Assembly (NCBI RefSeq): GCF_026191375.1
Contig: NZ_JAODTL010000022.1
Coordinates: 186,001-250,000 of the forward strand
Direction of reading: 5' to 3'
Source: Marinomonas pontica
GTDB lineage: Bacteria; Pseudomonadota; Gammaproteobacteria; Pseudomonadales; Marinomonadaceae
Length of the DNA: 64,000 nt
Shown here: one piece after another, positions 26,891 to 36,818 of the stretch
How positions within the stretch are numbered: position 1 is the first letter of the stretch
Layout: each line of letters starts with the position of its first letter
Notes under the pieces: model-generated
Seen by the model: only the letters and a program-made list of their open reading frames with translations
Databases searched by the model: none
Told to the model about the DNA's origin: nothing
Translations under genes and position numbers: made by a program

Positions 26891-27535
26891 ATGGTTAAAT
26901 TGGTGATTTTTGATTGGGACGGTACGCTATTCGATTCCATCGATAAAATTTGCGAATCCATGCTCCAAGCAGGCCGTCTGGCCAATGCCCCTGCCAGACA
27001 GAAAGAAGACATTAAAAACATCATTGGTTTGTCACTTGATAAAGCCGTATCGGTAGTGTGGCCAGAACTAAAAAGTGCCCACCAAAATAATCTTATTGAG
27101 CATTATAAACGTATTTACGTTGCCGCTGACCAAGCGCCACCATCGGCTTATGCTGGTGTATTAGCGGTTTTGGATCAGTTAAAAGCCGCGGGAATTCAAC
27201 TGGCGGTTGCCACCGGAAAGAGTCGACGAGGTTTGGATCGAGTTATGGCTCTAACTAAGACGGAAAATTACTTTGTTGCAACACGCTGTGCCGACGAAGC
27301 ATTATCAAAGCCGCATCCGCTAATGCTTGAACAGTTACTCAACGAATTAGATACATTACCAGAGAACGCCATTATGATAGGCGACACAGAGTATGATTTA
27401 GAAATGGCAACTAATGCAGGCATGAAAAGCGTCGGAGTGACCTATGGCGCACATCATGAAGACCGGCTAAAAGCTTGTAAGCCACACGCCATCATTGACC
27501 ACTTTACACAATTACCAACTATATTAGGGCTTTAA
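26891..27535 (+). CDS. HAD-superfamily hydrolase, phosphoglycolate-phosphatase-like
   Basis: A 214-residue class IA HAD phosphatase. Motif I is IFDWDGTLFDS, motif II AVATGKSRRG, the motif III lysine is in LSKPHPLM, and motif IV is MIGDTEYDLEMA. It resembles Gph-type phosphatases, but the WDGTLFDS version also occurs in relatives of unknown substrate. sppA begins 4 nt after its stop. Confidence 0.85.
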   Translation: MVKLVIFDWDGTLFDSIDKICESMLQAGRLANAPARQKEDIKNIIGLSLDKAVSVVWPELKSAHQNNLIEHYKRIYVAADQAPPSAYAGVLAVLDQLKAAGIQLAVATGKSRRGLDRVMALTKTENYFVATRCADEALSKPHPLMLEQLLNELDTLPENAIMIGDTEYDLEMATNAGMKSVGVTYGAHHEDRLKACKPHAIIDHFTQLPTILGL

Positions 27536-27539
27536 AGTA

Positions 27540-28553
27540 ATGAGCTGGACAGAAGATGAAGATCAGCAACACAAAATCACAGATGCGACGTCATCTCCAC
27601 CAAATAAATCGTCAGTGAAAGATAACCTTGACCCGAATAAAGAAATTTGGAGTTTGTTAGAAAAAACACTGAGTGAAAACCTGATAGAAAAACGTCGTAG
27701 TCGCCGCTGGAAAATTTTCTTTCGTTTTCTTACATTGATTATTGTAATTTCCGTGATCGTTGGGTGGTTCGCAAAGTCCAGCTTGCAAGATGTAAGTCTC
27801 GAAGGAGATGTAGTGGCAATGATTCCGATGCGTGGCGTAATAGGCGCCAACGCGGAAATTGAGTCATCCGAATTCGTTCGATTGCTGGATAATGCATATC
27901 AAAATACACAGCTCACTGGTGTTATTATAGAAATGAACAGTCCTGGCGGTAGTCCTGTGCATTCGGGCATTATCTACGATGCCATTCGTAGTAAAGAACA
28001 AGCTTACCCAGAAATTCCGGTTATCGTCGTGGTCGAAGACATGGCGGCTTCTGGAGGTTATTACATCGCGTCCGCTGCTAACGAAATTTACGCGGACAAA
28101 GCCAGTTTAGTCGGTTCCATCGGTGTCATCTCATCAGGCTTTGATGCCAGCCATTTGCTTGAAAAAATTGGTGTTGAGCGTCGCACATTCACCGCTGGCC
28201 GCAATAAAGCCTTTCTGGATCCATTTACCCCCATGACTGAAGAAGCCAAAGCGAAATGGCAAGCGGTGCTGGATGAAACGCATCAACAGTTCATCAACGC
28301 AGTGAAAGAAGGCAGAGGAAAAAAATTGGTCATTACTGACGATGTATTTTCTGGCATGGTGTTTACGGGCTCGCAAGCCATCAAAATTGGCTTAATTGAC
28401 GGCTTAGCCAGTGTTAATGACATTCTAGACAGTCGCTTTCCTAATGCAGAACCTGTTGTATACGAGCCAAAACAAGATTCTTGGAAAGAATTGGCGAAAG
28501 AGCTTGGTGTTGAAATGGCGACAAGAGTCATTAATAGCACAAACCTTCAATAG
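27540..28553 (+). CDS. sppA: signal peptide peptidase SppA (S49 family)
   Basis: A 337-residue inner-membrane protease with one membrane segment (about residues 59-77) and a periplasmic S49 domain. The catalytic serine is Ser171 in MAASGGYYIASA and the general base is Lys223 in AGRNKAFLDPF. This is the short (36K-type) form. It degrades signal peptides left in the membrane after secretion. It follows a HAD phosphatase and is closed by a terminator. Confidence 0.92.
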   Translation: MSWTEDEDQQHKITDATSSPPNKSSVKDNLDPNKEIWSLLEKTLSENLIEKRRSRRWKIFFRFLTLIIVISVIVGWFAKSSLQDVSLEGDVVAMIPMRGVIGANAEIESSEFVRLLDNAYQNTQLTGVIIEMNSPGGSPVHSGIIYDAIRSKEQAYPEIPVIVVVEDMAASGGYYIASAANEIYADKASLVGSIGVISSGFDASHLLEKIGVERRTFTAGRNKAFLDPFTPMTEEAKAKWQAVLDETHQQFINAVKEGRGKKLVITDDVFSGMVFTGSQAIKIGLIDGLASVNDILDSRFPNAEPVVYEPKQDSWKELAKELGVEMATRVINSTNLQ

Positions 28554-28573
28554 CCTCTAAGCTTAAAACTTAC

Positions 28574-28598
28574 AAAGCCCCTGATTGGGGCTTTTTTA
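28574..28598 (+). terminator. terminator after sppA
   Basis: AAAGCCCC pairs with GGGGCTTT around a 5-nt loop, followed by TTTTAT. Confidence 0.88.
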
Positions 28599-28737
28599 TT
28601 GCCTGAAATAAAGCTGTTGCGCGAATTGGAAGAAATGCATAACGAGGGCATTGAGAACACCTATGTGGCTACATAAGGATATATTTGATAAAATAATTCC
28701 TTATATTATTAAATAAAAATCAGTGGAACAGCTAACG

Positions 28738-29502
28738 ATGGCGAGAAAAGCAAATATAGCAAGAGAAGAGATAGATCAGGCTTGCTGGGATTTGATTGAA
28801 AACAACCGGTTTCCTAATATTCCTCGACTGACCGAATATTTTCTGCAAAAAGACGGTCGTCGTTGCTCAAACACCACTTTCATGAATGCCATTGCAGAAT
28901 GGGAAGAAAGCTACAAAGAGCACCAACAGCATCAACTAAAAGAATTAGACTCGGTTTTACTTCCTCTGTTTAAGCGATTTTCAAGAGATGTCACTCAACA
29001 CCTAGGTCAGCTGTTGGATGAAAAGTCCACAGAAATAGAACAACATCAACAACGAAAACTCGACGCAACAGAAGGAGGGTATCTTGCTTTATCTGGCGTA
29101 TTGATCGATCTGCAAACCGCTCACGATCAATTAACTAAGACACACAAAAGAGCAAGCAATGACCTTGAACAATTGCAAATAAAGCTGCTCAATAAAGAAC
29201 AGCAATACCAAGACATACTCACTCAAAACAACGTTCTCACGAGTCAATTAAAACAAGAGCAAAAAATCAGCGCAGAGCTTCAAATCAATCTGGCCCAACA
29301 ACAAGTGAATTTAGCTAAGCAAGACAATCAAATAGCATTACTAATGAAAGAAAACGGAAAGTTGAACGCTGAGCTAGACAGTATCAAAACAAATAGCGCA
29401 TTAAGCGATCAGAAAAGATGGCACGAAATGACGGAAAAACTAGAGGCTCTGACCACTTCCGTGAAAAGCATACAACACAAGGATAGAGGCTCGAAACAAT
29501 AA
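28738..29502 (+). CDS. KfrA-like coiled-coil DNA-binding protein
   Basis: A 254-residue protein. The first ~55 residues (ANIAREEIDQACWDLIENNRFPNIPRLTEYF, CSNTTFMNAIAEWEE) match the KfrA_N DNA-binding type. The rest is a long Gln/Lys/Leu-rich coiled coil (about 60-235). KfrA proteins are known from plasmids; chromosomal relatives are uncharacterised. The ATG has GGAA 9 nt upstream; a GTG at 28723 is possible. The 140 bp before it are very AT-rich. prmB follows after 52 bp. Confidence 0.7.
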   Translation: MARKANIAREEIDQACWDLIENNRFPNIPRLTEYFLQKDGRRCSNTTFMNAIAEWEESYKEHQQHQLKELDSVLLPLFKRFSRDVTQHLGQLLDEKSTEIEQHQQRKLDATEGGYLALSGVLIDLQTAHDQLTKTHKRASNDLEQLQIKLLNKEQQYQDILTQNNVLTSQLKQEQKISAELQINLAQQQVNLAKQDNQIALLMKENGKLNAELDSIKTNSALSDQKRWHEMTEKLEALTTSVKSIQHKDRGSKQ

Positions 29503-29554
29503 CCGTTATAATGCGCCACTCACAGCACCGCGCAATCACAATTAAGAAGAGAAG

Positions 29555-30469
29555 ATGAGCAACAAACAAACTGCCGTTCGTGATTTATCCAGCATAAAAG
29601 ATTTTATTCGTTGGACATTCAGCCGTTTCCAAAACGCTAATTTATTTTATGGCCATGGCACAGATAACCCATGGGACGAAGCGGTTCATTTAGTGATGGG
29701 GGCTCTTAAACTACCACTTGATTTTGATCGCGACATGTTGGATTGCGCACTGACATACAATGAAAAGAAACACATTCTCAAATTAGTACAAACACGTATT
29801 AATCAACGCGAACCGCTGCCTTATCTTCTGGGTGAAGCTTGGTTCATGGGGCTTCCATTTAAAGTCACTAAAGACACCTTGATTCCACGATCTCCCATCA
29901 TATCCTTGCTTGAAAGTGAATTTGCACCATGGCTTAAAAACTATCCGTTAAATATATTAGACATGTGCACTGGATCTGGCTGTTTAGGTATAGCGGCAGC
30001 TTTGGTTTTTGAAGACGCTGAAGTCGATATTTCAGACATCAGCGAAGCGGCTCTTTTGGTTGCCAACGAAAATATTGTACGCCACCAAGTTGAAGACCGC
30101 GTGCAAGCCATTCATTCCGACATGTTTACTGGTTTGGCAGGTAAACAATACGACCTTATTATTTGCAACCCACCGTATGTCGATGCAGACGATTTCAACA
30201 ACGCTCCAGCCGAGTTTCATAACGAGCCGGAACTGGCCTTAACGTCTGGTGAAGATGGGCTTAATTTCACCCACAAATTTTTGGCCGAAGTCGCGCATTA
30301 TCTGCAAGATGACGGTATATTAGTATACGAAGTAGGTAACACCGAGATCGCTTTACAAGCGGCATACCCCAATATTCCATTTATGTGGGTAGAGTTAGAA
30401 CAGGGTGGTAATGGTGTATTTATCCTAACCAAAGAACAACTCAGTGAACTATTACAAGAGCAGAAATAA
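29555..30469 (+). CDS. prmB: ribosomal protein uL3 N5-glutamine methyltransferase
   Basis: A 304-residue SAM methyltransferase. The SAM-binding motif is ILDMCTGSGCLGIA, and the catalytic NPPY motif is in LIICNPPYVDADD, typical of glutamine N5-methyltransferases. PrmB rather than PrmC is indicated by the N-terminal ~110 residues (FSRFQNANLFYGHGTDNPWDEA) and the neighbouring aroC, a standard gammaproteobacterial order. It methylates ribosomal protein L3 during assembly. Confidence 0.95.
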   Translation: MSNKQTAVRDLSSIKDFIRWTFSRFQNANLFYGHGTDNPWDEAVHLVMGALKLPLDFDRDMLDCALTYNEKKHILKLVQTRINQREPLPYLLGEAWFMGLPFKVTKDTLIPRSPIISLLESEFAPWLKNYPLNILDMCTGSGCLGIAAALVFEDAEVDISDISEAALLVANENIVRHQVEDRVQAIHSDMFTGLAGKQYDLIICNPPYVDADDFNNAPAEFHNEPELALTSGEDGLNFTHKFLAEVAHYLQDDGILVYEVGNTEIALQAAYPNIPFMWVELEQGGNGVFILTKEQLSELLQEQK

Positions 30470-30472
30470 ACT

Positions 30473-31570
30473 ATGTCTGGTAATACATTTGGAACACTTT
30501 TTAAAGTCACCACCTTTGGTGAGAGTCATGGTATTGCGCTTGGCGCCATTGTAGACGGTTGCCCTCCGGGCATTGAGATTTGTGAAGCAGATCTGCAGAG
30601 AGATTTGGATTTACGCAAACCTGGCACCTCAAAACACACAACACAACGCCGTGAAGCCGACGAAGTCAAAATTCTTTCCGGCGTTTTTGAAGGAAAAACC
30701 ACGGGGACGCCTATTGGTTTATTGATCGAAAACACAGATCAACGCTCAAAAGATTACGGTAATATTGCAGACACTTTTCGTCCTGCCCATGCCGACTACA
30801 CATACGATCAGAAATACGGCTTCCGTGATTATCGTGGAGGCGGTCGTTCATCGGCTCGTGAAACGGCGATGCGTGTTGCCGCTGGCGCTATTGCCAAAAA
30901 ATACTTGAAACAACAATTCGGTATCGAAATCCAGGGCTTCTTGTCACAACTTGGTCCAATTAAGCTAGCGGTTAAAGACTTAAGCCAAGTTTATGAAAAC
31001 AGCTTTTTCAGCCCTGACCCAGACGCAATACCACAGCTAGAAGAATACATGACAGCGTTACGCCGTGAAGGTGATTCCGTAGGTGCAAAGATAACGGTAA
31101 TCGCGAAGAACCTTATGCCAGGGTTGGGCGAACCTGTATTTGATCGTCTCGATGCCGACATTGCGAAAGCCATCATGAGTATTAACGCAGTGAAGGGCGT
31201 CGAAATTGGTGACGGCTTTGATGTTGTTGAGCAAAAAGGCAGTGAACATCGCGACGAAATGACGCCTGAGGGCTTTTTAAGCAATCACGCTGGCGGTGTA
31301 TTAGGTGGTATTTCTTCAGGCCAAGACATTGTTGTTCACATGGCTTTAAAACCAACATCCAGCATTACTATTCCTGGGAAAAGCATCGACCGTGCAGGCA
31401 ACCCAATAGAGGTCATTACTAAAGGTCGTCATGATCCTTGTGTTGGTATTCGTGCGACACCTATTGCGGAAGCCATGCTTGCGTTAACAATCATGGATCA
31501 TTTGTTGAGACACAGAGCGCAAAATGCTGATGTAGTGTGTCCAACGCCAATTATTAATGGCCAAGCGTAA
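30473..31570 (+). CDS. aroC: chorismate synthase
   Basis: A 365-residue FMN-dependent enzyme that makes chorismate from EPSP, the last shared step of aromatic amino acid synthesis. Signatures are [18 protein letters not shown] near the N-terminus, [29 protein letters not shown], and the C-terminal [17 protein letters not shown]. It starts 3 nt after prmB and ends in a terminator. Confidence 0.97.
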   Translation: MSGNTFGTLFKVTTFGESHGIALGAIVDGCPPGIEICEADLQRDLDLRKPGTSKHTTQRREADEVKILSGVFEGKTTGTPIGLLIENTDQRSKDYGNIADTFRPAHADYTYDQKYGFRDYRGGGRSSARETAMRVAAGAIAKKYLKQQFGIEIQGFLSQLGPIKLAVKDLSQVYENSFFSPDPDAIPQLEEYMTALRREGDSVGAKITVIAKNLMPGLGEPVFDRLDADIAKAIMSINAVKGVEIGDGFDVVEQKGSEHRDEMTPEGFLSNHAGGVLGGISSGQDIVVHMALKPTSSITIPGKSIDRAGNPIEVITKGRHDPCVGIRATPIAEAMLALTIMDHLLRHRAQNADVVCPTPIINGQA

Positions 31571-31590
31571 CGACCGTTAAATGGAATAAC

Positions 31591-31636
31591 AAAGCCGTTA
31601 GTCGCCGATATTCACAGGGCAACTAGCGGCTTTTTT
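31591..31636 (+). terminator. terminator after aroC
   Basis: AAAGCCGTTAGT pairs with ACTAGCGGCTTT (one mismatch) around a long loop, followed by a T6 run. Confidence 0.8.
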
Positions 31637-31668
31637 GTTGATAAAATGGAATGAACGAGATCAATACT

Positions 31669-32244
31669 ATGACTTTAACTGCCAAATCAACCGTTATCCG
31701 TGTCTGTGTTGGATCAAAAAACCCAGTAAAAATAAACGCAGCCAGAGAAGCCTTTGCCATTCTTTTTCCAAATCACATTATTCATTGCGAAGAAATGTCT
31801 GCACCTTCGGGTGTTGCCGATCAGCCAATGTCAGAAGCGGAGACTCGCTTAGGCGCACAAAATCGCGCTCGATATTGCTCAGAAAACAGCCCAAACGCAG
31901 AGATGGATTTTTTTGTCGCAATGGAAGGTGGCGTAGATCGATTCGAGGAGGGCGCTGCAACGTTTGCTTACGTCGCCATTCAGAACGCTCAAGGAAGGTT
32001 AATGACAGGTAGGTCTGCGAACTTACCTTTACCAGAGCGAGTTTATCAGCGCCTAGTGGCACATGAAGAACTCGGAATGGTGATGGATGATGTCTTTAAA
32101 ACAGAAAACATTCGTCAAAAAGGCGGAGCCATTGGCCTATTTACCAATCATGCAGCAACACGAGAAAGCGTTTACACCCAAGCCTTAATTTTAGCGCTCG
32201 CACCGGCATTGCACCCTGAACATTATACAAACGAGCCAAGTTAG
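31669..32244 (+). CDS. yjjX: inosine/xanthosine triphosphatase (YjjX family)
   Basis: A 191-residue NTPase of the YjjX/NTPase_I type. Conserved features are [18 protein letters not shown] at the N-terminus, [21 protein letters not shown], and [11 protein letters not shown]. It hydrolyses non-canonical ITP/XTP and so protects nucleotide pools. GAGA lies 8 nt before the chosen ATG; an in-frame ATG at 31651 lacks a properly spaced ribosome site. yjjG, another house-cleaning enzyme, follows after 5 nt. Confidence 0.9.
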   Translation: MTLTAKSTVIRVCVGSKNPVKINAAREAFAILFPNHIIHCEEMSAPSGVADQPMSEAETRLGAQNRARYCSENSPNAEMDFFVAMEGGVDRFEEGAATFAYVAIQNAQGRLMTGRSANLPLPERVYQRLVAHEELGMVMDDVFKTENIRQKGGAIGLFTNHAATRESVYTQALILALAPALHPEHYTNEPS

Positions 32245-32249
32245 AAACG

Positions 32250-32942
32250 ATGAAATACAAATGGATACTATTTGACGCTGACGAAACATTGTTTCATTTT
32301 GATAACTTTGCAGGCCTAAGACACATGTTTTTAAAACATGGTATCGATTTCGGTCGAGCGGAATTTGATGAATACCAAGGGCTAAATAAGCCTCTTTGGG
32401 TTGAATATCAAAACGGCCAAATCAGCGCAGAACAATTGCAGACACGCCGGTTTCAATTATGGAGTGATCGATTGAATATCAGTGCGAAACAACTCAACAC
32501 TGAATTTTTGAACGCTATGGCAGAAATTTGCAAAACATTACCGAGCGCAGTCGAACTAGTAAAACATTTGCATAATAACAATGTAAAAATGGGCATTATT
32601 ACCAATGGATTTGCTCAACTCCAACAAATTCGCTTAGAGCGAACAGGGTTATTGCCATATTTCTCACCAGTGGTCATTTCTGAGCTAGTGGGCATTGCGA
32701 AACCGCATAGAAAAATCTTTGAGTACGCCTTAGAACAAATGGGGTCACCAGATATTAATCACGTCCTGATGGTTGGTGATACATTAGAATCAGACATTTT
32801 AGGTGGCAATAATGTTGGTCTTGATACCTGTTGGTTGAACCACGAAAACAAACCAAAGCCATTAGACATTTTACCAACGTACGAAGTGGACTCGCTGTTT
32901 GAGTTAGCACAGCTTTTAGAAACGCTAAGAATCACAACGTGA
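32250..32942 (+). CDS. yjjG: pyrimidine 5'-nucleotidase YjjG (HAD family)
   Basis: A 230-residue HAD phosphatase. Motif I is [13 protein letters not shown] (Asp-Glu variant typical of YjjG), motif [18 protein letters not shown], motif [16 protein letters not shown] and motif [15 protein letters not shown]. It dephosphorylates nucleoside monophosphates, including non-canonical pyrimidines, complementing YjjX just upstream. Confidence 0.92.
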   Translation: MKYKWILFDADETLFHFDNFAGLRHMFLKHGIDFGRAEFDEYQGLNKPLWVEYQNGQISAEQLQTRRFQLWSDRLNISAKQLNTEFLNAMAEICKTLPSAVELVKHLHNNNVKMGIITNGFAQLQQIRLERTGLLPYFSPVVISELVGIAKPHRKIFEYALEQMGSPDINHVLMVGDTLESDILGGNNVGLDTCWLNHENKPKPLDILPTYEVDSLFELAQLLETLRITT

Positions 32943-33009
32943 TCCATCATAAAAATTCGTCATGTTGTGCATGGGTAATCGCATGAGTATTAGAGCATGT
33001 TAACACTCA

Positions 33010-33043
33010 CTATTTCCGATAAATGTTATTATCGGAAATAGTA
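33010..33043. repeat. perfect 14-bp inverted repeat (hairpin) downstream of yjjG
   Basis: ACTATTTCCGATAA and TTATCGGAAATAGT are exact reverse complements around a 6-nt loop. No T run follows on either strand, so it is not a standard terminator; a factor-dependent terminator, operator or element remnant are possible. Confidence 0.75.
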
Positions 33044-33220
33044 TAAATAGCTGATTAGCACTGTTCCAACACTTTTTTCCAACTTCATGACTAACGCTTA
33101 GAGTCTGTGATCATCAATGTCTTAGCCGCACACCCAGCTTATGTTTGTTTTGATTTGCAAAATAAAATCATCCATATCCTGAGTTAACCAAGTTGGTTTT
33201 GTCCGATCCATTATTTTTGT

Positions 33221-33294
33221 TCTAAACAACACATAGCGTCTTATAAAACACATAGCGTCTTATAAAACACATTGCATAGCGTGTGTTGTTTAGA
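33221..33294. repeat. tandem 19-bp direct repeat nested in a 13-bp inverted repeat
   Basis: ACACATAGCGTCTTATAAA occurs twice in exact tandem (33229-33247 and 33248-33266). Outer arms TCTAAACAACACA (33221-33233) and TGTGTTGTTTAGA (33282-33294) are perfect reverse complements. No gene overlaps it. Confidence 0.8.
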
Positions 33295-33588
33295 GCGCAT
33301 TATGCATGATCAATCGTATCGGTTGAAAAACACTATCTATCAGTGTTTAAAAATGACCGTTTCATCACATTGACAATAATTTCAGTGAATTTCATGCGTT
33401 TTCTTAAACACCAAATACCATGGACTTTACTGTGATCGAAGAAAAATGTTGGAAAAATCACTATTGATATTTGTGATTATGGTCGTGCCGTTGTTCTGAA
33501 AAAAAACGCTTTAATGAATCTTTTTAAAGAATGATTGAGAGACATATACCGAGCGCTCAGCAGTAGCGACCTCCCTCCTCAGATCAAA

Positions 33589-35165
33589 CTAACTCAAATC
33601 GTTAGCAATGACACAACGGTTACGGCCTTGTTCTTTGGCTTTATACAAAGCTTGATCAGCCAATGCGAGTAGCGTTTCGATTGTCTGCGGCTTTTCTGGT
33701 GACCAGTGCGCTATACCAATGGACACTGTGATGTTGCCAACTAATTCAAATGGCTCATTCGCTACCGCCGTTCTCAATTGTTCGGCCAAAGCTAACGCCA
33801 TTTCTAAACGTTCATTCTTAAGCAAGATAACAAATTCTTCGCCACCGGTTCGAGAAACCATATCGCCCGCTTTAGAAAAATGTGTCATCACTTTTGTAAG
33901 CTGCTTAAGAACGTCATCACCGACCTTATGACCATATGTGTCATTAACCCGTTTAAAAAAGTCGATGTCTAAAGCTAACACTGAAAATGCACGGCCGATG
34001 TAAATTTGTTGTTTCAAAGTAAGCTGCAATGCGCGACGGTTGCTTGCGCCGGTTAGTGGGTCAGTTTCAGCGTCTCTCTTTAATTCTCCAATCTGATTTT
34101 GTAGTAATTGAACGCCGATTAGCATGGCTTGCTTTAAGCCATGGCTTTCTACATACCATGAATTAATACTTTCAATTTCTCTGCTAACCGTTGGACTGTT
34201 CAACGTTGTCGCTTTGTCTGCTAGCTGCTGTAAAGGACGAGAAATAGAGCGAGCAAAAAACCAAATGAACAAAAAAACAGCGCATGCCACAGGTAATGTT
34301 CGCAGTAATACTTTTTGCATAATACCGAATAATGGCTCAAGCGTTGCTTGCAATGGGCTTTGAGTGACAACAATCCAACCCGTACTGGCTATGGTGGAAT
34401 ACCCTGCCAACATGGTAATCCCCTGGCTATTAATTAACTGCATGCCCCCTTCTTTTTGGGTCAGCATTTTATCTAAGCCGTCGTTGTTAATAACCGTGGT
34501 ACCGATACGGCTAATGTTAGGGTGGTATAAAATCTTCTTCTCTTATCTACCACATAGATGTAAGACCCGTTTTCATAGTAATGATCGCCCAATATTTCAC
34601 TCAGAATGTTTAGGTTTTTTAGATAAATTGTGCCACCTAAAAAGCCTAAATAATCGCCATCTCTTCCAACGATAGGTTCAGACATAAAAACGACTAAATT
34701 ATTAATAGAAGAAATGTAAGGGGCGCTTATCAGTGCTTTCTTTTCGTACAATGCTTCGGTCGTGCCAACTGAGTTTAATTTCACCCCAACAAGGTTCAAT
34801 GCCTCAGGTGACGCTGCTTTAGTAATGCCTAACTCATTACTTATCACTACAGAATTGAAACTATCCGTCTGATACTTCAGTCGATTGGCTTCTTGATTTA
34901 GCCTGACACTGTTAGACATTTGCTCTGACAGTGCATTTGCCGTGAACGCTAATTGCTGCTGGGAAGAACGCAGAAACATCTCGGTAGTATCTGACAGTTT
35001 ACTAGCGTATGCCATATTGCTTTCAAGAGACTGCAAGATCAGCTGTTCTTTCTGAACTTGGTAATTTGAATAGAAGCTGTTAAACAGGGTAAGTATCGTT
35101 GCGGTTAAAGCCAAAGCTAAAATCAATCGGTTTAGCTTTAAAATCGTATTTTTTAGAGGGTTCAA
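33589..35165 (-). pseudogene. membrane diguanylate cyclase (Cache-GGDEF) with a frameshift
   Basis: The 5' frame (from 35165) has a membrane segment (residues ~12-32) and a periplasmic Cache-like sensor, ending DHYYENGSYIYVVDKRRR before it goes out of frame and stops at 34473. The continuation (NISRIGTTVINNDGLDKMLTQKEGG) is in another frame and carries a second membrane segment, a HAMP-like linker and a GGDEF domain with active-site GGEEF. The I-site position reads KAGD rather than RxxD. Adding one base near 34531-34545 rejoins the frames into a ~524-residue protein. It would make c-di-GMP if intact. Confidence 0.75.
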
Positions 35166-35311
35166 ACTGTTTATCCGTCACAATTCTGAATGTCTAAACA
35201 TATAAAGGCCAAAAAATATCGGCCATTACTATGCAATTCATTTATAACAAGGGGTGAAACAATTCAATCACGATATGATGAATTAGACAACGCTAATGGG
35301 GGGTTGAACAC

Positions 35312-35346
35312 TAAAAAGAATAAGAGTGCCTTATAGCACCCTTATT
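35312..35346 (-). terminator. terminator after the MFS gene
   Basis: On the minus strand AATAAGGGTGC pairs with GCACTCTTATT (one mismatch) and is followed by CTTTTTAG. Confidence 0.75.
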
Positions 35347-35359
35347 ATTGTATCGAGTT

Positions 35360-36517
35360 TTAAGCTAGCTTTGATGATCGTCGGTTAAACCAAACCATTA
35401 TTAACGCCAAAAATGACAACAACCCTGCTGCCGTCGGTATCCATTCAAAACTGAAACCGATGCTAATAACCAGACCACCTAATGCAGCTCCGAGTGCATT
35501 ACCTAAATTAAATGCTCCAATATTAATAGAGGAAGCCAGTCCCGGTGCTTGGTCTGCGATCTTCATTACTTGCATTTGCAATGGTGGTCCACTCCCAAAA
35601 ATCACCACACCCCAAAGCAATATGGTCATGCCTGCACCGATTAACGTTGTGGAGGAAAAGCGAAACAACACTAATACGAAAACTTGCAAACCAAGAAACA
35701 CAAACAATGCAAGATCTGGGGATTTATCGGTAATCTTGCCACTTACATAATTGCCCAATGTAAACCCTATTCCTGTCAGGGCTAACATGGTGGCAATGGC
35801 GTTGTCTGATGCTTGAGCCAATGTCTGCATAATGGGGGCAATGTAGGTGTAAAGTGTAAACATGGAACCTGCGCACATGACCGTGGTTGCAAAAGCACGC
35901 AATGCCGCCGGTTGCATAATGGCCTTCAATTCATTTTTGACATCCGGTTTTACTGCTTTTGGCATGGACGGCAAACTACGACTAATGCCCATAATAGCCA
36001 CCACTCCCAACAAGGCAGTAACGGCAAAAGAAATCCGCCAATCAAAGGTTTGACCAAGCCAGGTCGTAATAGGCACGCCAACAATATTCGCAATGGTTAA
36101 CCCTAAGAAAATAGACGCCACAGCCGAACCTTTTTTATGATATGGCGCGAGATTCATTGCTACGACCGCTCCAATCCCAAAAAATGCCCCATGAGAAAGG
36201 CTGGTGATAATTCGGGAAAACAAGAACGTTTCATAATTCACTGACATAGCCGACAGAACATTACCAATAACAAAAATCACCATCAGAGCGATCAGCGACG
36301 TTTTTTGGCTAAATCGAGTTAAATATAAAGTGATTAAAGGTGCGCCAATCATAACCCCAACCGCATAAGCACTAATCAACAAACCTGCAGCAGGAATAGA
36401 TGCATTAACGCCATCAGCAATGACAGGCAACAAGCCCATTGGCATAAACTCAGTGGTACCAATTCCAAAGGTACCGAGGGCAATAGCAAAAATACCCCAT
36501 TGATATGCAGCAAGCAT
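35360..36517 (-). CDS. MFS transporter of the DHA1 (AraJ/YdhP-like) type
   Basis: A 385-residue, 12-segment transporter. FAIALGTFGIGTTEFMPMGLLPVIA in the first segment, the motif A-like loop LTRFSQKTSLI and motif C-like GVPITTWLG are typical of DHA1 proton-driven drug or arabinose exporters. GGAG lies just upstream of the chosen ATG; starts further upstream would add an unrelated hydrophobic leader. The substrate is unknown. Confidence 0.88.
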   Translation of the reverse strand: MLAAYQWGIFAIALGTFGIGTTEFMPMGLLPVIADGVNASIPAAGLLISAYAVGVMIGAPLITLYLTRFSQKTSLIALMVIFVIGNVLSAMSVNYETFLFSRIITSLSHGAFFGIGAVVAMNLAPYHKKGSAVASIFLGLTIANIVGVPITTWLGQTFDWRISFAVTALLGVVAIMGISRSLPSMPKAVKPDVKNELKAIMQPAALRAFATTVMCAGSMFTLYTYIAPIMQTLAQASDNAIATMLALTGIGFTLGNYVSGKITDKSPDLALFVFLGLQVFVLVLFRFSSTTLIGAGMTILLWGVVIFGSGPPLQMQVMKIADQAPGLASSINIGAFNLGNALGAALGGLVISIGFSFEWIPTAAGLLSFLALIMVWFNRRSSKLA

Positions 36518-36589
36518 ACTCACTCCAACATTTCGAGAATTAAAGAATGAAGCACGGCAATGAGATGACACAACAAGCCGTAAAAACAC

Positions 36590-36632
36590 AAAAAAATAAG
36601 CCAAGAACCGTTTTGATTCTTAGCTTATTTTA
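36590..36632 (-). terminator. terminator of the copper operon
   Basis: On the minus strand AAATAAGCTAAGAA pairs with TTCTTGGCTTATTT (one mismatch) and runs into TTTTTTTG. It follows the small peptide gene downstream of copA. Confidence 0.85.
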
Positions 36633-36703
36633 CGATCGTAAATTTTACCGTAACTCGATAGTAATTGCTCAATAAAACCAATAAGTCTCACTTTTGAAGA
36701 GCA

Positions 36704-36802
36704 TCATTTTTGGGCCTTATTTTTTGATCGAGCTGGCCACCAGAACCAATAAACAACGAACACAATTGCAGCCACTCCCGTTACATTAATGAGCAAGCTC
36801 AT
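36704..36802 (-). CDS. 32-residue single-pass membrane peptide downstream of copA
   Basis: The frame reads MSLLINVTGVAAIVFVVYWF followed by WWPARSKNKAQK. AGGAG lies 7 nt before the ATG, a strong ribosome site. The peptide is one membrane helix with an aromatic belt and a basic tail. It lies 16 nt after copA and before the operon terminator. It resembles the N-terminal membrane anchor of COG4633 plastocyanin-domain proteins that accompany copper ATPases, but no cupredoxin domain follows. A role in copper handling is inferred from position only. Confidence 0.65.
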   Translation of the reverse strand: MSLLINVTGVAAIVFVVYWFWWPARSKNKAQK

Positions 36803-36818
36803 TTTATACTCCTTTTCC

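Larger units (their letters stand above)
32943..33588. other. 646-bp non-coding region
   Basis: No credible gene is seen on either strand. The region holds a perfect 14-bp hairpin (33010-33043) and a repeat cluster (33221-33294), and is AT-rich elsewhere. It could harbour a small RNA or regulatory sequence, but nothing else is recognisable. Confidence 0.6.

Noticed and set aside
33221-33294. Integron attC site
   Set aside because: The inverted arms resemble attC ends (TCTAAAC / GTTTAGA) but each has an extra base relative to the core consensus, and no integrase or cassette is nearby.
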